DNA from: Terrimesophilobacter sp038243605
GTDB lineage: Bacteria > Actinomycetota > Actinomycetes > Actinomycetales > Microbacteriaceae
DNA: 22,474 bases
Assembly: GCA_038243605.1 (NCBI GenBank)
Contig: JBBSQX010000027.1
Span: forward strand, 1-22,474
Reading direction: 5' to 3'
The notes under the pieces were generated by a model that was given only the letters and a program-made list of their open reading frames with translations, made no database searches and was not told where the DNA came from. A program made the position numbers and the translations under genes. This document shows positions 6,530 through 13,427 of the stretch, in pieces (the stretch's first letter is position 1; the number at the start of each line of letters is the position of its first letter).

Positions 6530-6925
6530 ATGGTGGAGTCGATCGCCCGCGTGCGACACATCCGCGTGACCCCTCAGAAGGCTCGTCGTGTCGTCAACAT
6601 GATCCGTGGCAAGCAGGCAGAAGAAGCGCTGGCCATCCTTAAGTTCGCGCCGCAGGGTGCGAGCGAGCCGGTGTACAAGCTCGTTGCTTCGGCAATGGCC
6701 AACGCCCGCGTCAAGGCGGATAACGAGAACAGCTACCTAGACGAGCAAGACCTGTTCGTTTCGAAGGCGTTCGTTGACGATGGTGCAACGCTCAAGCGGT
6801 TCCAGCCGCGCGCACAGGGTCGTGCATTCCAGATCCTGAAGCGCACGAGCCACATCACTATCGTGCTGTCAACGCCAACCGATGCCCACGTCGAGCAGGC
6901 CTCGAAGAAGGCAGGGAAGAAGTAA
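6530..6925 (+). CDS. rplV: 50S ribosomal protein L22
   Basis: L22 lines the exit tunnel with a long beta-hairpin whose tip affects macrolide binding. The 131 residues begin MVESIARVRHIRVTPQKARR. The hairpin region LKRFQPRAQGRAFQILKRTSHITIV (about residues 87-111) is intact. AAGGAGG lies 7 bases upstream. The TAA stop shares its last base with the rpsC ATG. Confidence 0.97.
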   Translation: MVESIARVRHIRVTPQKARRVVNMIRGKQAEEALAILKFAPQGASEPVYKLVASAMANARVKADNENSYLDEQDLFVSKAFVDDGATLKRFQPRAQGRAFQILKRTSHITIVLSTPTDAHVEQASKKAGKK

Positions 6926-7689
6926 TGGGACAGAAAGTAAACCCGTACGGTTTTCGTCTGGGAATCACCACCGACCACGTGTCGCGTTGGTTCTCCGACT
7001 CGACTAAGGTCGGTCAGCGCTACAGCGACTTCGTCGCCGAAGACATCAAGATCCGCAACCTACTGAAGACGTCGCTTGATCGCGCCGGCGTGGCACGTAT
7101 CGAAATCGAGCGCACGCGTGACCGTGTTCGTGTGGACATCCACACGGCGCGTCCAGGCATTGTGATCGGTCGTCGTGGTGCTGAGGCGGAGCGCATTCGC
7201 ACCGACCTTGAGAAGCTCACGCAGAAGCAGATTCAGCTCAACATCCTCGAGGTGAAGAACCCCGAGGCTGAGGCGCAGCTTGTTGCCCAGGGCATTGCAG
7301 AGCAGCTGAGCGCGCGTGTCGCGTTCCGTCGCGCAATGCGTAAGGGAATGCAGGGCGCTCAGCGCGCAGGAGCCAAGGGTGTTCGCATCCAGGTTTCTGG
7401 TCGACTGGGTGGCGCAGAAATGAGCCGTTCCGAGTTCTACCGTGAAGGTCGCGTTCCGCTGCACACTCTGCGCGCGAACATCGACTACGGATTCTACGAG
7501 GCCCGCACCACGTTCGGCCGTATCGGCGTCAAGGTGTGGATCTACAAGGGTGATATCACCAACCGCGAGCTCGCCCGCGAGCAGGCCACCCAGAAGTCGC
7601 AGCGCCCAGAGCGTCGCGATGGAGGCGACCGGCCACGTCGTGGGCCCCGCACGGATGCCGCTCCCGCGGCAGTAGGAGCAGAGGCCTAA
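6925..7689 (+). CDS. rpsC: 30S ribosomal protein S3
   Basis: S3 sits at the mRNA entry channel of the 30S subunit. It begins MGQKVNPYGFRLGI and has a KH domain with the GRRG loop at residues 82-85. The conserved C-terminal domain includes GRLGGAEMSRSEFYREGRVPLHTLRA. An Arg/Gly/Ala-rich tail ends the 254-residue protein, as in other actinobacteria. Its ATG overlaps the rplV stop by one base. Confidence 0.98.
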   Translation: MGQKVNPYGFRLGITTDHVSRWFSDSTKVGQRYSDFVAEDIKIRNLLKTSLDRAGVARIEIERTRDRVRVDIHTARPGIVIGRRGAEAERIRTDLEKLTQKQIQLNILEVKNPEAEAQLVAQGIAEQLSARVAFRRAMRKGMQGAQRAGAKGVRIQVSGRLGGAEMSRSEFYREGRVPLHTLRANIDYGFYEARTTFGRIGVKVWIYKGDITNRELAREQATQKSQRPERRDGGDRPRRGPRTDAAPAAVGAEA

Positions 7690-7690
7690 A

Positions 7691-8110
7691 ATGCTGATTC
7701 CACGTAAGGTCAAGTTCCGTAAGCAACACCACCCAGGCCGTAGCGGCCAGGCAACTGGTGGTACGAAGGTGTCGTTCGGCGAGTACGGTATTCAGGCGAT
7801 TACGCCCGCATATGTGACTAACCGCCAGATCGAGGCCGCTCGTATTGCGATGACCCGTCACATCAAGCGTGGCGGAAAGGTCTGGATCAACATCTTCCCA
7901 GACCGCCCGCTCACGAAGAAGCCGGCCGAAACCCGCATGGGTTCCGGTAAGGGTTCCCCAGAGTGGTGGGTCGCGAACGTTAAGCCAGGCCGTGTGTTGT
8001 TCGAGCTGAGTGGAGTCAACGAGACCGTTGCCCGCGAAGCGCTGACACGCGCCATCCACAAATTGCCTCTCAAGGCACGCATCATCAAGCGCGAGGAGGG
8101 CGACGCATAA
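7691..8110 (+). CDS. rplP: 50S ribosomal protein L16
   Basis: L16 helps position A-site tRNA and is added late in 50S assembly. It has 139 residues, starting MLIPRKVKFRKQHHPGRSG, with the RMGSGKGSPEWWVANVKPGR signature at about residues 82-101. The gap to rpsC is a single base. The TAA stop overlaps the rpmC start by one base, and rplP's own end carries the rpmC ribosome-binding site AGGAGG (8094-8099). Confidence 0.98.
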   Translation: MLIPRKVKFRKQHHPGRSGQATGGTKVSFGEYGIQAITPAYVTNRQIEAARIAMTRHIKRGGKVWINIFPDRPLTKKPAETRMGSGKGSPEWWVANVKPGRVLFELSGVNETVAREALTRAIHKLPLKARIIKREEGDA

Positions 8111-8493
8111 TGGCGATCGGTTCCAAGGAGCTTCGCCCAGACGAGCTCGATACTTTTGAAGACACCCGTCTTGTTGACGAACTGAAGAAAGCCAAGGAGG
8201 AGTTGTTCAACCTCCGCTTTCAGTCGGCAACAGGACAGCTGGAAAGCCACGGCCGTATCCGTGCAGTGAAGCGCGACATCGCGCGGATCTACACGGTCAT
8301 CCGCGAGCGTGAACTCGGCATCCGGGCAACCCCGGTCGGGATTGAAATTCCGGCGAAGGCTGAGCCGAAGGCGAAGAAGAAGTCAGCGGCCAAGGCAGCA
8401 ACCAAGAAAGATGACGCCCCGGCTGCATCTGACGCCAGTGCAGCGAAAGACACTGCAACGAACGACACCAAGACGACAGAGGAGGCCAAATAA
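8110..8493 (+). CDS. rpmC: 50S ribosomal protein L29 with long Ala/Lys C-terminal extension
   Basis: L29 is a small helical protein at the tunnel exit next to L23. The core (~residues 5-75) is recognisable: ELRPDELDTFEDTRLVDEL, LFNLRFQSATGQLESHGRI and VKRDIARIYTVIRERE. The usual length is 60-80 residues; here it is 127. The extra ~50 residues start AKAEPKAKKKSAAKAATKK and turn into an Ala/Asp/Thr-rich stretch of low complexity. The extension is in frame up to a TAA that overlaps rpsQ, and the rpsQ ribosome-binding site lies inside it. It is therefore part of the gene rather than a frameshift artefact. Confidence 0.95.
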   Translation: MAIGSKELRPDELDTFEDTRLVDELKKAKEELFNLRFQSATGQLESHGRIRAVKRDIARIYTVIRERELGIRATPVGIEIPAKAEPKAKKKSAAKAATKKDDAPAASDASAAKDTATNDTKTTEEAK

Positions 8494-8786
8494 TGGCGAA
8501 GACCGAAGACAAGGTCGCTGCCGAGGCAACCCTCGAGCGCGGCCACCGCAAGACCCGACGCGGTTACGTGTCGGGCGACAAGATGGATAAGACCATCATC
8601 GTTGAGGTCGAAGACCGCGTGAAGCACCCCCTGTACGGCAAGGTCATCCGCCGTACGTCCAAGGTGAAAGTTCACGACGAAACCAACTCGGCCGGCGTAG
8701 GCGACCTGGTTGTCATCAGTGAAACTCGACCGTTGAGCGCCACTAAGCGCTGGCGCTTGGTCGAAATCGTCGAGAAGGCCAAGTAG
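8493..8786 (+). CDS. rpsQ: 30S ribosomal protein S17
   Basis: S17 is an early-assembly OB-fold protein of the 30S body. The 97-residue protein has a short N-terminal extension, then RKTRRGYVSGDKMDKTIIVE and VKHPLYGKVIRRTSK, with VGDLVVISETRPLSATKRWRL near the end. GAGGAGG (8479-8485) lies 7 bases upstream, inside rpmC. It is the last gene of the S10 cluster. Its TAG is part of a perfect 8-bp hairpin (8782-8800). Confidence 0.98.
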   Translation: MAKTEDKVAAEATLERGHRKTRRGYVSGDKMDKTIIVEVEDRVKHPLYGKVIRRTSKVKVHDETNSAGVGDLVVISETRPLSATKRWRLVEIVEKAK

Positions 8787-8800
8787 GCCCTCGGCCTACT
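8782..8800 (+). promoter_or_regulatory. Stop-codon hairpin, rpsQ (S10/spc boundary)
   Basis: AGTAGGCC (8782-8789) pairs perfectly with GGCCTACT (8793-8800) around the loop CTC. The rpsQ stop TAG (8784-8786) is in the left arm. It falls at the junction that separates the S10 and spc operons in E. coli. Without a T-run it should not terminate on its own; RNA processing or protection is possible. Confidence 0.6.
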
Positions 8801-8818
8801 CGTGAAGAGGAATAGACA

Positions 8819-9187
8819 ATGCTCCAGCAGGAATCCAGAGTAAAGGTCGCCGATAACACCGGTGCCAAAGAGTTGCTCACGATTCGCGTTCTCGGTGGCT
8901 CTGGTCGGCGTTATGCCGGCCTCGGCGACATCATCGTCGCGACCGTCAAGGATGCAATCCCCGGCGGAAACGTGAAGAAGGGCGAGATCGTTAAGGCGGT
9001 CATCGTTCGTACCAAGAAGGAGACCCGTCGTCCAGACGGCTCCTACATCAAGTTTGACGAGAATGCCGCTGTGCTTCTGAAGGCTGACGGGGACCCTCGC
9101 GGTACCCGCATCTTCGGACCGGTCGGCCGTGAGCTTCGCGACAAGAAGTTCATGAAAATCATCTCGCTGGCACCGGAGGTCATTTAG
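8819..9187 (+). CDS. rplN: 50S ribosomal protein L14
   Basis: L14 lies at the subunit interface and contacts 16S rRNA; the silencing factor RsfS also binds it. The 122 residues match the family throughout: MLQQESRVKVADNTGAKELL, GDIIVATVKDAIPGGNVKKG and RGTRIFGPVGRELR. AGAGGAA lies about 8 bases upstream. The rplX ribosome-binding site GGAGGT (9175-9180) is within its last codons. Confidence 0.98.
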   Translation: MLQQESRVKVADNTGAKELLTIRVLGGSGRRYAGLGDIIVATVKDAIPGGNVKKGEIVKAVIVRTKKETRRPDGSYIKFDENAAVLLKADGDPRGTRIFGPVGRELRDKKFMKIISLAPEVI

Positions 9188-9189
9188 TC

Positions 9190-9540
9190 ATGGCGAAGAT
9201 TAGAAAGGGTGACCTCGTGCAGGTCATCACCGGACCGACTCAGGCCCGTGGCGGCGACCGTGGAAAGCAGGGTCGTGTCAAGGAGGTTCTCGTCGAGAGA
9301 AACCGCTTGATCGTTGAAGGTATCAACTTCGTGACCAAGCACTCCAAGGTCGGCCAGACCCAGCGCGGAACAAAGACCGGTGGAATGGAAACATTCGAGT
9401 CGCCGATCCACATTTCCAACGTTGCCCTCGTCGACCCCAAGACCAAGAAGCCGACCCGCGTCGGATTCCGTGTTGAGAAGAACGCTGACGGCAAGACCGT
9501 TCGCGTGCGCTTCTCCAAGAGCTCAGGTGAGGACCTGTAA
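9190..9540 (+). CDS. rplX: 50S ribosomal protein L24
   Basis: L24 initiates 50S assembly and sits by the tunnel exit. The 116-residue protein starts MAKIRKGDLVQVITGP, giving the KOW motif within residues ~3-33. It continues with the typical NRLIVEGINFVTKHSK and FESPIHISNVALVDPKT. The TAA shares a base with the rplE ATG. Confidence 0.97.
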   Translation: MAKIRKGDLVQVITGPTQARGGDRGKQGRVKEVLVERNRLIVEGINFVTKHSKVGQTQRGTKTGGMETFESPIHISNVALVDPKTKKPTRVGFRVEKNADGKTVRVRFSKSSGEDL

Positions 9541-10151
9541 TGACTGACACAGCTACTGCTGCGAAGGCTGTCACTGCGCCGACTAACCGCGTTCAGCCAC
9601 GCCTGAAGCAGAAGTACAAGGCCGAGATTTCCGCCCAGTTGAAGAAGGACTTCAACTTCACGAACGTGCACCAGGTGCCCGGTCTCGTGAAGATTGTCGT
9701 CAACACTGGTGTCGGTGAAGCAGCGCGCGATGGCAAGATCATCGACGGCGCTGTCAAGGACCTCACCGCCATCACGGGCCAGAAGCCGCAGGTGACTGCC
9801 GCGCGCAAGTCCATCGCTCAGTTCAAACTGCGCGAGGGAATGCCGATTGGCGCTCATGTGACCCTTCGCGGTGACCGTGCGTGGGAGTTCCTCGACCGTC
9901 TTCTGACGCTCGCACTTCCCCGCATCCGTGACTTCCGCGGTCTTTCTGACCGCCAGTTCGACGGTCACGGCAACTACACCTTTGGTCTCAACGAGCAGTC
10001 CATGTTCCACGAGATCGATCAGGACAAGATTGACCGCGTTCGCGGGTTCGACATCACTGTCGTGACAACCGCAAAGAACGACGATGAAGGGCGTGCGCTG
10101 CTCAAGGCGCTCGGTTTCCCCTTCAAGAAGAACGAGAACGAAGCCAACTAA
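9540..10151 (+). CDS. rplE: 50S ribosomal protein L5
   Basis: L5 binds 5S rRNA and contacts P-site tRNA in the central protuberance. It is 203 residues, about 20 longer than the E. coli protein, because of an N-terminal Thr/Ala-rich lead (MTDTATAAKAVTAP) as in related actinobacteria. Diagnostic stretches are NFTNVHQVPGLVKIVVNTGVG, ARKSIAQFKLREGMPIGAHV and the PRIRDFRGL segment. The start overlaps the rplX stop. The next gene in many actinobacteria, rpsN/rpsZ, is absent from the 75-base gap that follows. Confidence 0.97.
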   Translation: MTDTATAAKAVTAPTNRVQPRLKQKYKAEISAQLKKDFNFTNVHQVPGLVKIVVNTGVGEAARDGKIIDGAVKDLTAITGQKPQVTAARKSIAQFKLREGMPIGAHVTLRGDRAWEFLDRLLTLALPRIRDFRGLSDRQFDGHGNYTFGLNEQSMFHEIDQDKIDRVRGFDITVVTTAKNDDEGRALLKALGFPFKKNENEAN

Positions 10152-10175
10152 CCAGCAGGAACGATCGATCTAGGT

Positions 10176-10198
10176 CGGTGCTTGTGTAACGAGCATCG
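10176..10198 (+). promoter_or_regulatory. Hairpin in the rplE-rpsH gap
   Basis: CGGTGCT (10176-10182) pairs with AGCATCG (10192-10198) over seven positions with one G-T, with a 9-base loop. It lies between rplE and rpsH, where an S14 gene is found in many other genomes. Function is unknown. Confidence 0.4.
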
Positions 10199-10226
10199 AA
10201 ACCAGAACGAGAAATAGGAACAAATT

Positions 10227-10625
<399 letters not shown>

Positions 10626-10631
10626 CCGCAA

Positions 10632-11168
10632 ATGTCACGTATTGGAAGACTTCCTATTGACGTTCCGTCAGGCGTCAACATCACCGTCGATGGCTCAGCC
10701 GTCACGGTGAAGGGCCCGAAGGGTGAGCTGAATCTCACCGTCGCGAGCCCCATCGCAGTGAAACTTGAGGATGGCCAGATTCTGGTGAGCCGCCCGAACG
10801 ACGAGCGCGAGTCGCGTTCGCTTCACGGCCTCACCCGCACGCTGATCCACAACCAGATCATTGGTGTGACCGAGGGCTATTCAAAGGGCCTCGAGATCGT
10901 TGGTACTGGTTACCGCGTGGCCCAAAAGGGTAACGGGCTCGAGTTTGCGCTCGGTTACTCGCACTCCATCACCGTTGAACCGCCGGCGGGAATTACGTTC
11001 TCGGTTGACGGGAACACCAAGGTCGGCGTTCACGGTATCGATAAGCAGCAGGTCGGCGAAGTCGCGGCCAACATCCGCAAGCTGCGCAAGCCAGAGCCTT
11101 ATAAGGGCAAGGGCGTGCGGTACGCGGGCGAAGTTGTTCGCCGCAAAGCCGGAAAGGCTGGTAAGTAA
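10632..11168 (+). CDS. rplF: 50S ribosomal protein L6
   Basis: L6 lies near the factor-binding site and is needed late in 50S assembly. The 178-residue length is normal. It begins MSRIGRLPIDVPSGVNI, has the GVTEGYSKGLEIVGTGYR segment and ends with the family motif RKLRKPEPYKGKGVRYAGE. It follows rpsH by 6 bases and no good ribosome-binding site is visible, which suggests coupling to rpsH. Confidence 0.98.
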   Translation: MSRIGRLPIDVPSGVNITVDGSAVTVKGPKGELNLTVASPIAVKLEDGQILVSRPNDERESRSLHGLTRTLIHNQIIGVTEGYSKGLEIVGTGYRVAQKGNGLEFALGYSHSITVEPPAGITFSVDGNTKVGVHGIDKQQVGEVAANIRKLRKPEPYKGKGVRYAGEVVRRKAGKAGK

Positions 11169-11172
11169 ACCA
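11159..11172 (+). promoter_or_regulatory. Weak stop-codon hairpin, rplF
   Basis: TGGT (11159-11162) pairs with ACCA (11169-11172). The 6-base loop AAGTAA holds the rplF stop TAA (11166-11168). Only 4 bp, and the right arm touches the rplR ATG, so it is a doubtful member of the pattern. Confidence 0.2.
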
Positions 11173-11543
11173 TGGCTACAGGTACTCGAGGTAAGAGTAA
11201 GTCGGCGGCGCGCGTTCGTCGTCACGCAAGGCTTCGTAAGAAGGTTGTCGGCACCGAGGTGCGTCCGCGTCTCGTCGTCACTCGTTCGGCTCGGCACGTC
11301 TTCGTGCAGGTCGTCGATGACAGCAAGGGTGTCACCTTGGCTTCCGCGTCGACGATGGAGAGCGACCTTCGTGGCCTCTCCGCCGACAAGACTGCCAAAG
11401 CGCGTAAGGTTGGCGAACTTGTCGCCGAGCGTGCCAAGAAGGCTGGAATTGACGCGGTCGTCTTCGACCGTGGTGGTAGCCGCTACGCGGGTCGCGTTGC
11501 TGCGATCGCCGAAGGAGCTCGAGAGGGTGGATTGAACCTGTGA
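11172..11543 (+). CDS. rplR: 50S ribosomal protein L18
   Basis: L18 binds 5S rRNA together with L5. It has 123 residues, with the basic N-terminus RVRRHARLRKKVVGTEVRPR, then LVVTRSARHVFVQVVDD and FDRGGSRYAGRVAAIAEGAR. The ATG starts 3 bases after the rplF stop. The TGA stop overlaps a GTG (11540) that is one possible start of rpsE. Confidence 0.97.
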   Translation: MATGTRGKSKSAARVRRHARLRKKVVGTEVRPRLVVTRSARHVFVQVVDDSKGVTLASASTMESDLRGLSADKTAKARKVGELVAERAKKAGIDAVVFDRGGSRYAGRVAAIAEGAREGGLNL

Positions 11544-11575
11544 GCACGGATAGTACACAAAACAAGGAGCAGACA

Positions 11576-12280
11576 GTGACTGCAGAAGCGACCGAGGTCG
11601 ACACGACCACGCAGGCCGCCCCCGCCGTGACTGCCGGAACGACGGAGCCGGAAGCCAAGAATGAGCCTCGCGAGGCGCGTCGTGGTGGCCGTGAACGTAA
11701 CCCGAACCAGCAGCGTGGAAGCCGCGACTCTGAGAAGAGCCAGTTTCTTGAGCGCGTCGTCACGATCAACCGCGTGTCGAAGGTCGTCAAGGGTGGTCGC
11801 CGTTTCAGCTTCACCGCACTCGTTGTGGTCGGCGACGGCAATGGCATGGTGGGTGTCGGTTACGGCAAGGCCCGTGAAGTTCCGTTGGCGATCGCCAAGG
11901 GCGTCGAGGAGGCGAAGAAAAATTTCTTCCGCGTTCCTCGTGTTGGTAACAGCATCCCTCACCCCGTCCAGGGTGAAGCGGCTGCCGGTGTAGTGCTTCT
12001 GCGCCCCGCTGCAGCGGGTACCGGTGTTATCGCCGGTGGTCCTGTGCGCGCGGTTCTCGAGTGCGCCGGTATTCACGACGTGCTGAGCAAGTCGCTTGGT
12101 TCGTCGAACACGATCAACATCGTGCACGCAACTGTGAAGGCTCTTCGCATGCTGGAGGAGCCGAGTGCTGTTGCGGGTCGTCGTGGCCTGTCCATCGAGC
12201 ACGTTGTACCCGCGCAGATTCTGAGAATTCAGGCGGCGGCGGCGAAGACCAAGTCTGAATCAGAAAAGGCAGGTGTCTGA
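11576..12280 (+). CDS. rpsE: 30S ribosomal protein S5
   Basis: S5 affects decoding accuracy and mRNA unwinding at the 30S entry channel. Residues ~58 onward are typical: EKSQFLERVVTINRVSKVVK, GRRFSFTALVVVGDGNGMVG, PHPVQGEAAAGVVLLRPAA, GTGVIAGGPVRAVLE. An Ala/Thr/Glu-rich N-terminal extension precedes. I chose the GTG at 11576 because AAGGAG lies six bases before it (11564-11569), giving 234 residues. The alternative is the GTG at 11540, which overlaps the rplR stop as GTGA, adds 12 residues and lacks a clear ribosome-binding site. The stop overlaps rpmD as TGATG. Confidence 0.95.
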   Translation: MTAEATEVDTTTQAAPAVTAGTTEPEAKNEPREARRGGRERNPNQQRGSRDSEKSQFLERVVTINRVSKVVKGGRRFSFTALVVVGDGNGMVGVGYGKAREVPLAIAKGVEEAKKNFFRVPRVGNSIPHPVQGEAAAGVVLLRPAAAGTGVIAGGPVRAVLECAGIHDVLSKSLGSSNTINIVHATVKALRMLEEPSAVAGRRGLSIEHVVPAQILRIQAAAAKTKSESEKAGV

Positions 12281-12462
12281 TGGCTCGCCTCAAAGTGACC
12301 CAGATCAAATCAAAGATCAGTGAAAAGCAGAACCAACGCGACACGCTGCGGAGCCTCGGGCTCAAGCGCATCAATGATGTCGTGGTGCGCGAGGACAACT
12401 CGCAGAACCGCGGGTACGTTCGTACCGTGGCGCACCTGGTCAAAGTCGAGGAGATTGACTAA
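12280..12462 (+). CDS. rpmD: 50S ribosomal protein L30
   Basis: L30 is a small 50S protein of 60 residues, a normal length. MARLKVTQIKSKISEKQNQR and LRSLGLKRINDVVVREDN are characteristic. It overlaps rpsE by one base at its start and rplO by one base at its end, so the three are likely translated in a coupled way. Confidence 0.97.
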   Translation: MARLKVTQIKSKISEKQNQRDTLRSLGLKRINDVVVREDNSQNRGYVRTVAHLVKVEEID

Positions 12463-13319
12463 TGGCTGACGAAGCCGAAAAGAAGAAGCCAGCCGCGAAG
12501 GCTGCCCCTAAGGCTGCAGCTGCGAAGGCTGCACCGAAGAAGGCTGCTCCGAAGAAGGCCGCTGCAGACAAGCCGGCAGCTGCGAAGTCCGCACCGAAGA
12601 CGGCGGCTAAGGCTGCGCCTAAGGCCGCTGCTTCGAAGACGGCCACCAAGACTGCTGCTGCATCGACGTCGAAGAAGGCGTCGGCATCTGCCGAGAAGGC
12701 TGCGCCAAAGGCCGCTACGTCTAAGGCGTCCGAATCGACGACGTCAGAGTCTAAGGCGTCCGAATCGAAAGCTGCACCTAAGTCCGCGAGCACAAAGGCA
12801 TCCACAAAGGCAACCAAGAAGGCTGCTTCCAAGGCTGCACCAGCTAAGAAGAAGGCACCCGCGAAAGTGGTTGCCGCTCGCCCACAGGTTCTGAAGATGC
12901 ACCACCTGCGTCCAGCGCCAGGGGCCAAGACCGCCAAGACTCGCGTCGGCCGTGGTGAAGGCTCAAAGGGCAAGACCGCTGGTCGTGGAACCAAGGGTAC
13001 GAAGGCTCGCTATCAGGTGCGCGTTGGCCTCGAGGGTGGAAACCTGAACAGCATCATGCGTACACCGAAGCTGCGTGGGTTCAAGAACCCGTTCCGCGTC
13101 GAGTACCAGGTTGTGAACCTCGAACGTCTTGCCGAGTTGTACCCCAAGGGTGGCGATGTCACCATTACCGACCTCGTCGCAAAGGGTGCCGTTCGCAAGA
13201 ACGAAAAGGTCAAGGTTCTTGGGGCCGGAGAGATTGACGTTAAGCTGAATGTTGCGGTCGACAAGATCTCTAGTTCAGCTGAGCAGAAAATTGTGGCCGC
13301 AGGCGGTTCAGTTAAGTAA
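12462..13319 (+). CDS. rplO: 50S ribosomal protein L15 with ~140-residue Ala/Lys-rich N-terminal extension
   Basis: L15 binds 23S rRNA during 50S assembly. The core is residues ~143-285: VLKMHHLRPAPGAK, then KTRVGRGEGSKGKTAGRGTK, LRGFKNPFRVEYQVVN and EQKIVAAGGSVK. The usual protein is about 145-150 residues; this one is 285. The first ~140 residues are almost only Ala, Lys, Ser, Pro and Thr with repeats such as AAPKKAAPKKAA, resembling histone H1-like tails. The ATG at 12462 overlaps the rpmD stop and has GAGGAGA upstream, so the extension is translated. Met146 is an internal ATG but has no ribosome-binding site. A 19-bp direct repeat lies in the extension. Function of the tail is unknown; nucleic-acid binding is a composition-based guess. 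Confidence 0.95.
   Translation: MADEAEKKKPAAKAAPKAAAAKAAPKKAAPKKAAADKPAAAKSAPKTAAKAAPKAAASKTATKTAAASTSKKASASAEKAAPKAATSKASESTTSESKASESKAAPKSASTKASTKATKKAASKAAPAKKKAPAKVVAARPQVLKMHHLRPAPGAKTAKTRVGRGEGSKGKTAGRGTKGTKARYQVRVGLEGGNLNSIMRTPKLRGFKNPFRVEYQVVNLERLAELYPKGGDVTITDLVAKGAVRKNEKVKVLGAGEIDVKLNVAVDKISSSAEQKIVAAGGSVK
12720..12768 (+). repeat. 19-bp direct repeat inside the L15 extension
   Basis: An identical 19-base stretch starting TCTAAGGCGTCCGAATCGA is at 12720-12738 and 12750-12768, 30 bases apart. The spacing is a multiple of three and both copies encode SKASES. It indicates expansion of the extension by local duplication. Confidence 0.65.
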
Positions 13320-13373
13320 GTTGGCCGGGTGGCTCGTCATCCGAACTGCCAGCTCTACGTACTTTAATTGCGA

Positions 13374-13395
13374 CAGTGCCCCGCAAGGGGCACTG
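13374..13395 (+). promoter_or_regulatory. 9-bp GCAA-tetraloop hairpin in the secY leader
   Basis: CAGTGCCCC (13374-13382) pairs perfectly with GGGGCACTG (13387-13395) around GCAA, a stable GNRA-type tetraloop. It lies 54 bases after the rplO stop and 22 bases before the secY ribosome-binding site. There is no T-run. A looser upstream pairing, GGCGGTTC 13302-13309 with GAACTGCC 13343-13350, would enclose the rplO stop. It could control secY expression, act as an RNA-processing site or be a protein target. Confidence 0.6.
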
Positions 13396-13427
13396 GAACT
13401 GCATTACCCGTAAATTCAGGAGGCCTA

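Noticed and set aside
13368..13427. Upstream extension of secY
   Set aside because: It translates the hairpin; AGGAGG and the SecY N-terminus point to the GTG at 13428.
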